Shown: one piece after another, positions 48,747 to 60,367 of the stretch
Numbering within the stretch: position 1 is the first letter of the stretch
How the letters are laid out: each line of letters begins with the position of its first letter
Assembly (NCBI GenBank): GCA_022749755.1
Contig: CM040440.1
Coordinates: forward strand, 866,824-930,823
From: Azadirachta indica
Taxonomy: Eukaryota > Streptophyta > Magnoliopsida > Sapindales > Meliaceae
Direction of reading: 5' to 3'
Length of the DNA: 64,000 nucleotides
Position numbers and translations under genes: made by a program
Notes under the pieces: model-generated
What the model was told of the DNA's origin: nothing
Database searches by the model: none
What the model saw: the letters and a program-made list of their open reading frames with translations, nothing else

Positions 48747-48899
48747 CTACCAAAAATTAAAAAAAAACATAATAAAATTGAGTATATTTTAATTAACATA
48801 AAACAACGAAAAAAATTATTCAAATAATAAAAATCTAAATTATTTTCCTTCGGAAAGTCATATGAAGATGGTGTGTATATATATAGCATATTAGCATAT

Positions 48900-51360
48900 T
48901 AGTTAGTAAAAGTTATACTAGTAGATCAATAACCAAATATATATATACATATATATTGTGACAGTATATATGTATCATGTATTGTTTTTTTCTTTTTAAT
49001 GTGTAAGTACTAATTTGACTGATATATGAAACGAAAAGATTCAAAGTATGTACCAATTATAATTATATCATTCATTGGATTATTCTTTAAGATGATTTGA
49101 ATGATTGATAGGTTACTTCAATTTTGGATCTAACTCTAGTTTTAAAGAATTCCTAGTTTTCAATTCCATTCATTTAATATTTCATGCTAATTTAAATTGA
49201 TAAATAGTCATAATATTGGAATTTTTTTGAGACATTTGCAATAACCAATGATAGACCATTGTTTACCAACTGATATTTATGTTATTAATGTATATTTCCA
49301 ATGTTGTCAAACATGTATGCCCTAAGAAAGTAAATAAAATATTGGAGAAAATCAAACGAATGATGGTATCTATGTCTTCTTGGAAAGGTCATGATACTGA
49401 AAAGAAAAAAAACATGTGAGTGATACTACTAAAAATATAATTAATTCAGCACTTTAAAATAAAATAAATGTTACGTACTAAATAAAATTTAGGTTATGTT
49501 AATTACTAATGAATAAAATTTAGAATATCTTTAGGTTATATTTATATTACTAACAATTATTTTAATAATCACAATATAATTATATCATTAATTATATTAA
49601 GAGAGTAATCTCAATTACTGTTAACCTACCAATAAATGACTTAAAAAAATAAGAATATTAACTAAATTAAACTAAATTAGTGTTCTCACCACTGCAGTAT
49701 GAGTTTTTAAGAATCTAAAAAATAAAGCAAGAGGTTTACTTTATAATTTACGAATAAAAATAAAGCAAATTGTTGTTTTCTTCATTCATAACCAGCAAGA
49801 AACTTAGTAGCAAGATTGCAAAAGTAATTACAAACAACGTTAAATTTAAAAAATATTAGCATCTAGAGCTGGTAACATACATCAATATTTGCTATAAAGA
49901 GCTGAAAAATCTGCAGAAAGAATTTCAAAACTTACATAGAGGACCAAGTTGCTGCTGTAGTTCTAGAGACTAGTTATGAGAAGCTTATGTGCTCTTTTCC
50001 TCCTTCTGCATAATTCTTGGCGAAATCTCAATGTTCTCAATATTCTAGATTATGAGTTTTCTAAGAATCTAAATCCTTCAATTGGTGAAGTGAAGGCAGA
50101 AAAAATAAAATTAAAACAAGAGAAGGATTGAGTAGCAAGCAGTAAGCTATATAGTAGTACTTTCTGCTGGTGAGCACAATTGTAAGCATCAAAGAGAATA
50201 GTAAGAGCGTAGAAGCAAGGTAGCAACATAGAAAGAAGCTGAAAAATCTGCATAAATATATATTGTTTTAAAAAAATCAAAATAATATATTATTAAATAA
50301 TAAGGAAGCCTAGAAAAGACACAAAGAAGCCTAGAGGAAGTTATAAAACAATTGCAGGAGCAGTATTGAAAGATGCAACAGCCACAAATTAAAAGAAAAA
50401 AAATGCGAAAACTACTAGCAACAGCATTAGTATCAGCAAACAGCAGGAGAAGGGAAGAATAAAATGCCAGTACTAGCAGCAGGAATGGCACTTGAGATTG
50501 AATTCATCAGCAGGAAACCAAAAACGGAAAGCAATGGAGTAGCATATCAATAACAGGGCAAAAACAACAAGCAACAGAGGAGAAAGATTGATTCCAACAA
50601 CAGTAAATAACTTTATTTATATTAATCTTATAAAATTTTATTTATATTAACTACCGTTAATAATTTTGTTTCTAACTTTTTATTATCTTTCAATAATTTA
50701 CAATCATTATGTTTCTAACTTTTTTTATTTAATTATTATTTATATTCAAATTTAGATTTCAGTTTACAATGTGTAATTTAGATTTTTTTTTAATTTTCAT
50801 GATCAATTTAATTGTTGTGATTATCTTTTCAATTTTTTTTTATTTTGGTGTTTCTACCTTATGAGCTTGTATTTAACATTAAGGCTTTTAAACTTCTTAC
50901 GCATTGTTTTATTTCATTACTTTAATATGTTGTTTAGAGATTTATTTAAAAAAAATATATTGACTAATAATTTTAGTCAAAACAAAGCAGCAGCAAAAGA
51001 GCACCAGAACAGCATGAAGCTAACAAATATATAGTAAACAACCACTCCAACAAGATTCAAGCTCTATCAGAAGATCAATATATGACTACAGCACAACCCA
51101 ACAATAGTGAAGTGTATCCATAATAATCTAAAACTAATTCCTCTTTTGAAGAACTTTTCTATATCATCTTGGTTGGCTCCATGGAAAAAAGTTATGATAC
51201 TGCAAATAATTTATTAAAAAAAAAGTCAGCCATGCTATTTAAAATATATAATTTATTCAACACTTCAAAGTAAAATAAATATAAATGAATAAAATTTATG
51301 ATATCTTAATAAAAAAATGCTTAAAAACAAAATGAATAAAAAAAAATATAAAAAACATGC
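48900..51360. other. CACTA interior without identified exons
   Basis: AT-rich DNA alternating with CAG/CAA-rich stretches. 49300-49470 and 51110-51260 are diverged direct copies of each other (both with ATCTTGG/TCTTGGAAAGG, CATGATACTG and CACTTTAAA blocks). 49940-50600 resembles 54850-55000. It may hide the missing Ulp1 exons, but I could not find them. Confidence 0.4.
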
Positions 51361-54300
51361 CTATTTGCTCATAATATTTTCAATCCAAGTACCCTCACAA
51401 TCTGCACGAGCATAGGTTGCATCATTCTCACTGAATGAACCAATTAATTCTAAATTTGGTAATAAAGGAGTTAAACATTGATGCTCCATGATAGTGTCAC
51501 CTAACTCATCATTGTCATAATCCTTCTGAGGGGGGGGGTACTTGTACAATTGACCATCTCGCATCAACTGGATCTTGTATATAAAATATTTGCTTTGCTT
51601 GTGATGCCAAAATAAATTGGTCAGATTTATGCCCAATCTTATTAAGGTCAACTAATACAAAACTTAACTCATCTACTTTGGCCCCATTACCACTATCCAC
51701 CCAATCGCACTTAAATATTGGAATTTTAAACTTGTTATAGTTTAAATCCCAAATTTTTTGAATAACTCCATAAAAGGACATATTTGAAATAGTCGGATTT
51801 TTATTTTTAGAGCTTGCAATTTGCATGGTATTCACAATTATGCTTACTCCACTGTTTTCATGTACACGCTGAGCATCTCTTCCTTTTACATGGTAACGAC
51901 ATTTATTGACATCATAACCTTGATATTTTATAACTTCAAATCGTGGTTCATGTGCTATCCACCGTAAGTTCTCCGATATATTATTATTTGGATGACTTAA
52001 CTCATAAGCTATCTGCACACATATAAGCATCATAAAAAATGGTTAATTTTGTGTAGATGATTTATTTCGGTGCCTTAGTATTAATACTAAATGTTAGCTA
52101 GCACTTACTTTGTTACGCAACCAATAAATAAACGTGCAGTTGTGCTCATCTTGTAATCACTTCTTTCCTTTAGATTTTTTTCGATGCTCTAACCTTAATA
52201 GCTCAATGTTTTCCCTAACATATAAAATAAAAAGTAATGTTATATATATGGCTTTAGACCTAGAAATTAATTTTCAAATACAAATGAATAAAATTTTACA
52301 ACTTACTTAATATACGGTGAACTTCATTTGTGTTTTCTAATATATATTGATGAGCTTGCTCCTATTGAATACGATCAATAGTCTCTACCTTACCTCCTGA
52401 TAGTGGCCTACCAACAGTTCATAAGCTTGACCAGATGGGATTTCAATTGCATCCACATTAGATAAGTATTCTGTGCAAAACTCAATAGCTTCTTCTGCAA
52501 TGTAACATTCTGCAATACATCCTTCTAGATGATTACGATTCCTCACATAACCTTTCAAAACTTTCATGAACCGTTCAAATGGGTACATTCATCGCAGATA
52601 AACTGGTCCGCATAGTTTAACTTCTCTAACAAGATGCATTGTTAAATGAACCATTATATCGAAAAATGACGGAGAAAAATATTTTTCAAGTAGACATAAG
52701 GTCAACACAATACTAGTTTGCATCTCATTAACTTTTTCCACATCCACTGCTTTTTTGCATAACATATTAAAAAAGAAGCAAAATCTAGTAATTGCAAACC
52801 TGACATGCTTAGGTAACACAGAGCGGATTGCCATAGGCAATAATTGTTGCATCAATGGATGACAGTCGTGAGACTTTAGACCATAGAGCTTACAATCTTT
52901 CATTGAAACAACATTTCTAAAATTTGATGAGTATCCTTCTGGAACTTTTGCATTAAATAACATCTTACAAAATCTTCTTTTTTCATCTGTAGACATTGTG
53001 TAACATGCTGGAGGTAAAAGTATCCCTTTTGCAGTCTTCGTAGGTGCCAACTCATTCCTTAACCCCATCTCTTTAAGATCTAATCGAGATGCAAGTCCAT
53101 CTTTGGTTTTACCTGAAATGTTCAATAATGTACCAATTATGTTATCGCACACATTTTTCTCAATGTGCATAACATCTAAAATATGTTGAAGATGAAAAGA
53201 TTTCCAATATTCTAACTGAAAAAAGATTGACTTTTTATTCCAACAACTTTCAGTAGTACCATTAGAACTTGTAACATGACGCTTGCATTTTCCTTAGGAA
53301 AAATGTACCCCTGCAATTTTTTTTAATATTTCTTCACCTGTTAATGGTTTTAGAGCTTTTCTCAATTCCTGCTTACCATTAAAAGCCTTCTTTTGCTTTC
53401 TATACGAATAATGTGGAGGCAAAAATCTTCTATGACCCATATAAGACATCTTTTTACCGTGTTTTAACCTGCAACAATTGGTTTCTTCACTACACACTGG
53501 ACATGCATAATATCCTTTCACTGTAAGCCCAGATAAATTGTCATACGTTGGAAAATCATTTATTGTATATAGTAATATTGCTCTTAACTTGAAGTGTTCT
53601 TTACGATATGCATCATATGCTGAAATACCTTCCTCCACAGTTGTTTTAGATCATCAATCAGTGGCTGCAAATAAACATCAATGTTGTTTCCAGGTTGTTT
53701 GGGCCCAGATATCAATAAAGTTAGCATCATAAATTTTCTTTTCATACATAACCATGGAGGAAGATTAGAAGTTATCATCACAATAGGCCAACAACTATAC
53801 CTACTACTAAGAGAACTATGTGGGTTAATTCCATCAGCTGCAAGTGCAAGTCGAAGGTTTCTTGAATCAATAGCAAAATCTGGCCAAGAGTCATCAACTA
53901 GCCTCCATGTTGGGGAATCAGAAGGATGTCGTAGTATACCATCAATTTCCCTCACATTAGCATGCTATGTTAAATTCTTTGCTGTTTCTGCACTTTGAAA
54001 CATTCTTCTAAATCGAGGGATCGGTGGAAAATACCATAAAACCTTGGTGGGCACACCGTTCTTTGGCTCAATTGAATTCTTGTTAAGCTTCCATCTTGAC
54101 ACTCCGCATTGAGGACATATAGTTGCATCTTGAAACTATTTTCTGTACAATATACAATCATTGGGACAAGCATGTATCTTTTCATATTCCATACCAAGTG
54201 CATTAAGTGTCTTCTTTGCTTCATACATTGATAGGGCAACTCATTATTACTTGGTAACATGTCAGCCAATAATTTCAACAAATTAGAAAAACATTGGTCA

Positions 54301-54773
54301 GAAAATCTATATTTTGCTTTGAGGTTGTACAACTTTACCAAAGCACACAGTTTTGTATATTTTGTACAACCAAAATACAATGGCTTCTCAGCATCATCTA
54401 ATAACTTCTGAAAAACTTCTGGATTACTAGTACAATCATCTTGTGCAACACGCACCATCTCTCTAGTGTTATCTATCCCATCATCATGGCCATAACATTC
54501 AAAACATGACTGCTCCACATTTGGCAAATCTGCCCCATAATCACATGACTCTCCATGCCAAATCCAAGTGCGATAACTTTTATCAATACCATTAAAAAAT
54601 AAATGTTCTTTTATCTCCATAATAGTGTGCACTTTGAAATTGTCACACTTTATGCATGGACAATGTATGGCATTAGGATTCCTTGAATGACGTAATGCAA
54701 ATTTTAAAAAATTATCTACGCCTTCTACAAATGCATGCGATCTCCTATCCATAGTCATCCAAGATTTATCCAT
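51361..54773 (-). pseudogene. TNP2 transposase of the second CACTA element, nearly full length but mutated
   Basis: Domains in order on the minus strand: 54773-54490 transposase-associated domain (MDKSWMTMDRRS, CPCIKCDN, EHLFFNGID, WIWHGE); after a frameshift near 54240 the HACPNDC-type segment; 53955-53640 the TNP2 core (SRNLRLALAADGINPHSSLS, NLPPWLCMK, GPKQPGN); 53638-53297 FPTYDNLSGLTVKGYYACPV, then SYMGHRRFLP; 53293-52589 HIEKNVCDNIIGTLL, GLKSHDCHPLMQQLLP, MVHLTMHLVREV; 52588-52385 YPFERFMKVLKGYVRNRNHL; 52033-51515 the DUF4216 region (FKCDWVDSGNG) and an acidic tail to 51361. At least two breaks are single in-frame stops: TAA at 53294-53296, and TGA in place of the usual Trp codon before the Met-Tyr-Pro-Phe at 52588. 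Others are frameshifts. It is younger than the copy at 29-31 kb. Confidence 0.88.
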
Positions 54774-55487
54774 TATGAAAATATAATCACTAAAAAGTAT
54801 TAATACACATTATTTCTAATTTATGACAATATATGTTTATATTAGAGATGATATTAGAGACTTACAGAGAGGACCAAAATTGCTGCCGTAGTGCTAGAGA
54901 CTAGTGTGTGAGAAGCTTAAGTGCTAGAGACCACCAGAGGAGAAAGAATAATTCCAGCAACAGTGAATAAATGCAGCACAAATAGTCAACATCAGTTCCC
55001 AGCAACAGCAAAATCAAAAACCAAAACACATCAGCAGCCACAAACAGCAGAAGCAGTAGCAGCCAAATACGTAGCATCTACTAAAAAAAATTGTAAGTCA
55101 AAAAATCAATTGCATCCTTCGAGAACTGGCTGAAGATATCCAAGAGCAGTAACTTGAGAGAGCAACCAACAAAACATCAATAGAGGAGAAGCAGAACGGC
55201 AAACCAGTTACAATAGCAGAAAACGTATCTAAGCAACGAAAAAAACCAGCAACATACAATAGCAAGCAGTAGTTAGAGCTAGAAAAACTATTGCAATAAT
55301 GACATAGCAAAATCCACCAAAACACAATAATTTTAGTTTTAATTTTTTATTATAGTATTAATATTATAATAATTTTTTTTATATTTATTACCTTTAATAA
55401 TTTTGTTTTAACTTTTTGTTATCTTTTAATAATTATGGTAACTTTTTTGTTTAATTACTATTTAATATTCAACTTTCGTTACCAAAT

Positions 55488-56723
55488 CTTAATGTCTTAA
55501 CAAGAATATTCAATCAAAAGGTAGAAAGAGAAGATAGTTTATTTTTTTCATTGAATTTCAATATATAAACAACAAACATAATCAGAACAAAAAAGAAACA
55601 AATAATGTCCTACTACACATTGGCTATAATCATTAAATTATATAAGAATAAAATAGTGACAATTAATATCTAAATGTCTTTTACATGATTATTTTTTTTT
55701 GCAGATGACGAGAGAATTGGCCATTCAAAGCGAATTTAACTAAAAAAGACAGAATTCGGCTAAAAAATGAATACGTTCGGGACCCAAAACGTAAGAGAAG
55801 TACGGACCAAAACGCCAGTCACTAGGTGACCTAAGTGCAAAGCTGAGTGGACCTATTTGCAAGATTTTCAAACCTTGCAGGTCAGCCTCGCATGGCGCGG
55901 CTGTGCAACTGTATAAGCGCTGCCGCACCATGCATTCTGCCACAAGTCTGCACAAGAGCAGATGGCATAGCACGATCGCGCCGCTATATGGCGCGACGGC
56001 GCCGCGCATTCTGCCATCGTACAGAATACATGGCACCGCCGCGCCACCTAGAGGCGCGACCGCAACATTCCACCTACTCTTGTGCAGCATCCTGGCAGAG
56101 AGCGTGGCACGGCTGCGCCACTAACAGAGTAGCCGCGCCACCTCTTTAATTGTACTGTACTAACTCCCTCGCGCTGTTTTTGGCGCCCCAGTATCCACTG
56201 CAATTAATTAAAAAATGAAAGTTTAATTTATTTTGATGAGTGTATCAAAACAAACTTATCATTTACTCTTTAATTTGCTTTGTTTGTTTAATCCTCTGCC
56301 AACATCAATATTTAATATTTTTTTTTGTTGCATTTTTTCAGATCATGAGAGAATTAGCCATTCATAGAAAAATTTGACTCAAAAACATTGATTTTCGACT
56401 AAAAAAGGAAGACGTTCGAGGACGAAACCGTAAGGGAAATACGGACCCAAACGCAAGTCACCTGCGAACTTAGGTGCAAAGCTGAGGGGACCTATTTGCA
56501 AGATTTTCAAACCTTTCAACTCAGCTTTTCAGGGTTTGTCTTTTTTTTTTTTTTTGGTGTACGTGGAGAATTTTTGCAAGTTGAAATCCAAACTAAGGGA
56601 GTTGGGGAAAAAGATGCAGAGAGAAAAAAAAAAGAAGAAAAAAGAAAAGAAAAAGAAAAAAAATTAAAAAAATGTAAAAACCAAAAAAAAAAGGGAGCTT
56701 GCTTCTTGCGCGCCAGAACAGCA
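55488..56723 (+). mobile_element. LTR-like sequence, copy A
   Basis: It starts near AATGTCTTAACAAGAATATT and ends near TTGCTTCTTGCGCGCC. Shared with copies B (57015-58225), C (58226-58400, only the first 170 bp) and D (61718 onward). It contains a GC-rich hairpin array (55891-56143), two similar halves each with a GGGACC...AAACG...CCTAAGTGCAAAGCTGAG block, and a polypurine stretch. Copy D is followed by a retroelement leader and ORF, so an LTR origin is inferred. Confidence 0.55.
55891..56143. repeat. GC-rich hairpin array, copy A
   Basis: Four imperfect inverted repeats of about 40 bp, typically CATGGCGC...GCGCCATG in plan, lie at 55891-55932, about 55965-56010, 56029-56071 and 56106-56143. 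They are separated by spacers with TTCTGCCACAAGTCTGCACA. The GC content contrasts sharply with the AT-rich surroundings. Confidence 0.75.
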
Positions 56724-57014
56724 ATATAGTTACAATAGCACAAAAAGTATCTCAGCAACCAAAAAAACCAACAACATACAGTAGCAAGCAGCAGTTAGAG
56801 CTGGCAAAACTATTGCAATGATGACATAGCAAAATCCACCAAAACACAATAATTTTAGTTTTAATTTTATATTATATTGTTAATATTATAATAATTTTAT
56901 TTATATTTATTACCTTTAATAATTTTCTTTTAACTTTTTGTTATCTTTTAATAATTATGTTGGTAACCTTTTTTGTTTAATTATTATTTAATATTCAACT
57001 TTGACTACCGAATT

Positions 57015-58225
57015 TTAATGTCTTAGTAAGAATATTCAATTAAAAGGCAGAAAGAGACGATAGTTTATTTTTCATTGAATTCCAATATATAAACAACAAA
57101 CATAATCAGAACAAAAAAGAAACAAATAATGTCCTACTCATTCGCTGTAATCATTAAATTACGTAAAAATAAAATAGTGACAATTAATATTTAATGTCTG
57201 TTACATGGTTATATTTTTTTGCAGATGATAAGAGAATTGGCTATTTAAAACGAATTTAACTAAAAAAAATGAATTCGGCTCAAAAATGAATACGTTTGGG
57301 AAACAAAACGTAAGAGAAGTATGGACCAAAACGCTAGTCATTAGGGGATCTAAGTGTAAAGTTGAGTGGACCTATTTACAAGGTTTCAAACCTTACAGGT
57401 CAGCTTCGCATGGCGTGGCTGCGCTACTTTATCAGTGCAGCCACGCCATGCATTCTGCCACAAGTCTGCACAAGAGCAGGTGGCATGGCGCGGTCGCACT
57501 GCTATGTAGCACGACAGTGCCGCGCATTCTGCCAACGTGCAGAATACATGGCGCCGCCGCGCCACCTAGAGGCGTGACCGCACCATTCCATCTGCTTTTG
57601 TGCAGCATCCTGGCAGAGGGTGTGGCGCGGCCGCGCCACTAACAGTGCAGCTGCGCCACCTCTTTAATTGTACTGTACTCACTCCCTCGCGCTGTTTTTG
57701 GCTCCCCAGCATCCACTGCAATCAATTAAAAAATGAAAATTTAATTTATTTTGATGAGTGTATCAAAACAAACTTATCATTTACTCTTTAATTTGCTTTG
57801 TTTGTTTAATCCTCTGCCAACATCAATATTTAATATTTTTTTGTTGCATTTTTTCAGATCATGAGAGAATTAGCCATTTATAGAAAATTTGACTCAAAAA
57901 CATTGATTTTTGACTAAAAAAGGAAGACGTTCGAGGACGAAACCGTAAGGGAAATACGGACCCAAACGCAAGTCACCTGCGAACTTAGGTGCAAAGCTTA
58001 GGGGACCTATTTGCAAGATTTTCAAACCTTTCAACTCAGCTTTTCAGGGTTTGTCTTTTTTTTTTTTTTTGGTGTACGTGGAGAATTTTTGCAAGTTAAA
58101 ATCCAAACTAAGGGAGTTGGGGAAAAAGATGCAGAGAGAAACAAAAAAGAAGAAAAAAGAAAAGAAAAAGAAAAAAAATTAAAAAAATGTAAAAACCAAA
58201 AAAAAAACAAACGGCCTTGCTTCTT
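57015..58225 (+). mobile_element. LTR-like sequence, copy B
   Basis: Tandem duplicate of copy A with the same order of parts; see copy A. It is followed at 58226 by a partial third copy. Confidence 0.55.
57409..57661. repeat. GC-rich hairpin array, copy B
   Basis: Same plan as copy A. The first hairpin (57409-57450) has perfect 14 bp arms CATGGCGTGGCTGC and GCAGCCACGCCATG. The last includes a perfect 18 bp palindrome at 57622-57639 (GTGGCGCGGCCGCGCCAC). Confidence 0.8.
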
Positions 58226-58400
58226 GATTTTAATGTCTAAGTAGGGATATTCAATCAAAAGGTAGAAAGAGAGAATAGTTTATTTTTCATTGGATTCCAA
58301 TATATATACAACAAACATAATCAAAACAAAAAAGAAGGAAACAATGTCCTACTAATTAGCTATAATCATTAATTTACATTAGAGTAAAATTTTGAGACAT
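58226..58400 (+). mobile_element. LTR-like sequence, copy C (5' fragment)
   Basis: It carries TTTAATGTCTAAGTAGGGAT through AATGTCCTACTAATTAGCTA, matching the first 170 bp of copies A, B and D, and then stops. Confidence 0.6.
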
Positions 58401-59430
58401 TCTCTTTGTCCGAGTCTTCTCTTTCTAAAACAAATTTACACAACTGTATTAAAAATACCTATGCCATGAGAAAGAGTAGGATGGCAGCTGCAGAGTTTGA
58501 AATAGCTACTATGACAGTTAACAATAAGAATGCTTGTAGATGAACAGAGTTGTGTGGGTTTATGTTTTGGCAGATGAATCGATATGTTGAACTTGGAGTT
58601 GGAGGTTTGGATTTGTGCTTTGGCGGATGAATCCAAATATGTGGTATGTTGAACTTGCAATTGGTGGTGTGGATTTTTGCTTTGGCAGATGAATCCAGAA
58701 ATATGGTATGTTGAATTTACGGTTGGAGGTAATAAGGTTCATGCTTGCTATAATGGCAAGCTCGTTTGAGGGCATACACTTTGGGTTAATGCCCACACTG
58801 TTGAAGGCTGATGAAACCCTTTCTTCGAGCACTTTAGGTAAAGTTTTGTGTGTTAATTTTAGAGATCAAAATCAGCTAATTGATATTTTGTGAGATATTT
58901 GCTTACTTTCAAATACATATGGTTGGTTGATCTATTTCAGAGTCTTGATCCAAGGAAAACAGCTAGTATGTTTGCTTATGCAAGGTGCAGAGGGAAAAAG
59001 TAGATTAATGGTGAGGATTGCTTCATCCTTAACTTTTGTGCCGATCCTTCAAAGGCTATTAATAATAATAAGTTTTATTTAAATATTTATTTACCTCTTA
59101 TAAATAAAATATAATTTATTTGTTTTACAATATATTAATAATTCCATATTAATTAGATACCATAGAATAAATAAAATAAAAAAACGACATTTTAGTCTAT
59201 GTCTTTTATTTTTATGCACGCGCCCCATTTTTTTTGACTTGTGCTATCCTTTTTTTTTTTACTTGTGCTGTCCTTTATTTTTCACTTCACTCATTTCTTT
59301 TTTCGCTAAATAAAAAACGACATTTTAGTCTATGTCTTTCTCCCTTCCCTCTTCCAATGCACAACAAATAATTAGATATATATTTAATAATATATCTATG
59401 TATATTATATATTTTAAATTTTAATTGATG
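58401..59430. other. Intergenic DNA upstream of the CRF-like gene
   Basis: 58560-58720 has a three-fold repeat of a TTTTGGCAGATGAATCCA-like phrase with period about 65 bp. A sequence with AAAACGACATTTTAGTCTAT occurs twice, near 59180 and 59313. Short frames (for example 58708-58893) are not recognised. Confidence 0.4.
58560..58735 (+). repeat. Short tandem repeat, period about 60 bp
   Basis: TTTTGGCAGATGAATC (58565), CTTTGGCGGATGAATCCA (58618) and CTTTGGCAGATGAATCCA (58680) each precede an ATATGTTGAACTTGGAGTTG-like block. Confidence 0.7.
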
Positions 59431-59433
59431 ATA

Positions 59434-59580
59434 ATTATATAAAAGTAAAATCCATAACCCTAAACTCTCTCTCTCATATTTTCTTTTTCTCTCATCCCCG
59501 TCACCCTTACAGTCTCTCTCTCCCACTCCCTTCTTGTTTTTCTCTCTACACTCACTTTACTACTATTACTTACAAGTGAA
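59434..59580 (+). promoter_or_regulatory. Candidate promoter and CT-rich leader of the CRF-like gene
   Basis: A TATATAAAAG box (59436-59445) is followed by a telo-box AACCCTAA (59456-59463) and a CTCTCTCTC-rich leader to about 59560, the usual plan of plant promoters. The start codon lies 0.8 kb further on, so a 5' UTR intron is implied. A GTATCA donor near 59590 and a TTTTTCAG acceptor ending near 60331 would fit. All of this is inference. Confidence 0.4.
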
Positions 59581-60367
59581 ATTAACAAGTATCATATGTT
59601 TAACTACGTAAATTTGATATTATTTATTTAATTATGTAGTTATTTATTATTATTTTTGTTTATTTATTATTTTAGATATCATATCTACGTATTTTGTTTG
59701 CAATTTTTAATAGATAGATAATAGGACATTTTGATTGCTTTAATTTTTTATATTCGTAATATTGCATATCATTTGAGTTTACTAAATTTTTATTTTGAAT
59801 TTTTCAGTTTCTTCTTAGGAAAGGTGCATTTGATCCAGATATTATTTAAGAATAAATATACCGCCTGAGTTTGAGTTTCTTTTGCTAATTTACTGTTTTT
59901 TACTCTTTATACGGCTGTTAATTATTGTGATCATGATGCATTATTCAAGAGATAAGATCAATTTACATATTATATATTACTTTGATTATTTTTAAATTTT
60001 ATTTATTTTTTTTATTATCACTAAAGTTCATTTTATATGTCTTAACATATTTTACAGTTTGAGAAAAAAATGCCCACTTGAGAAGGAACTGATGAATTGT
60101 TCGTGTTCGACTATTTTTTTGACTTTTTCATTTTATAAGTTAGTGCAAGTATGTTCTTACTTTTATAACTTTTACCTTTTTTAAATTATGTTTTTGCAAT
60201 GATTAAAATTATGCTTTTATTTATAAAAAGTAAACAAATAATTGTTATTTTAAGTTAAAGGGTAATAATTTTTAAACATTATCTTTATGTTACGTATATT
60301 TTAATTATTTTGTAATGTCAATCTTTTTCAGTCAATTGTAAGGAAAAGAAGAAATCAGAAACATAAA

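Larger units (their letters stand above)
47334..55330 (-). mobile_element. Second CACTA (En/Spm) element with TNP2 and Ulp1 protease
   Basis: The left end starts CACTACTAAACTATTATAC at 47334, directly preceded by ATG, a possible 3 bp duplication. It is followed by subterminal repeats of about 34 bp. Inside are Ulp1 protease exons (48457-48746) and a nearly complete TNP2 transposase (51361-54773), both on the minus strand. CAG/CAA-rich regions (47940-48260, 49790-50600, 54850-55310) accompany them. The right terminus is not visible; the tandem duplication starting near 55205 has disturbed it. Confidence 0.75.
55205..58225 (+). repeat. 1.52 kb tandem duplication (CACTA piece plus LTR-like piece)
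   Basis: 55205-56723 and 56724-58225 are direct copies. Each begins with a CACTA-type CAG-rich end and ATGACATAGCAAAATCCACC, passes through AT-rich DNA and then the LTR-like sequence, and ends with a poly-T run, a purine-rich run and GCTTGCTTCTTG. Differences are few and mostly C/T and G/A changes. Confidence 0.85.

Noticed and set aside
53538..53998. Plus-strand frames of 64 and 105 codons
   Set aside because: They are antisense to the TNP2 transposase remnant, whose minus-strand frames carry recognisable domains.
55740..56149. Ala/Arg/Cys-rich frames of 100-116 codons on both strands
   Set aside because: They are produced by the GC-rich hairpin arrays lacking stop codons. Similar frames appear at 57286-57642 and 61983-62521, on both strands, with no conserved protein.
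56496..56758. Lys/Glu-rich frame and its Phe/Ser-rich reverse
   Set aside because: Poly-T and polypurine tracts of the LTR-like element; also at 58011-58258 and 62764-62939.
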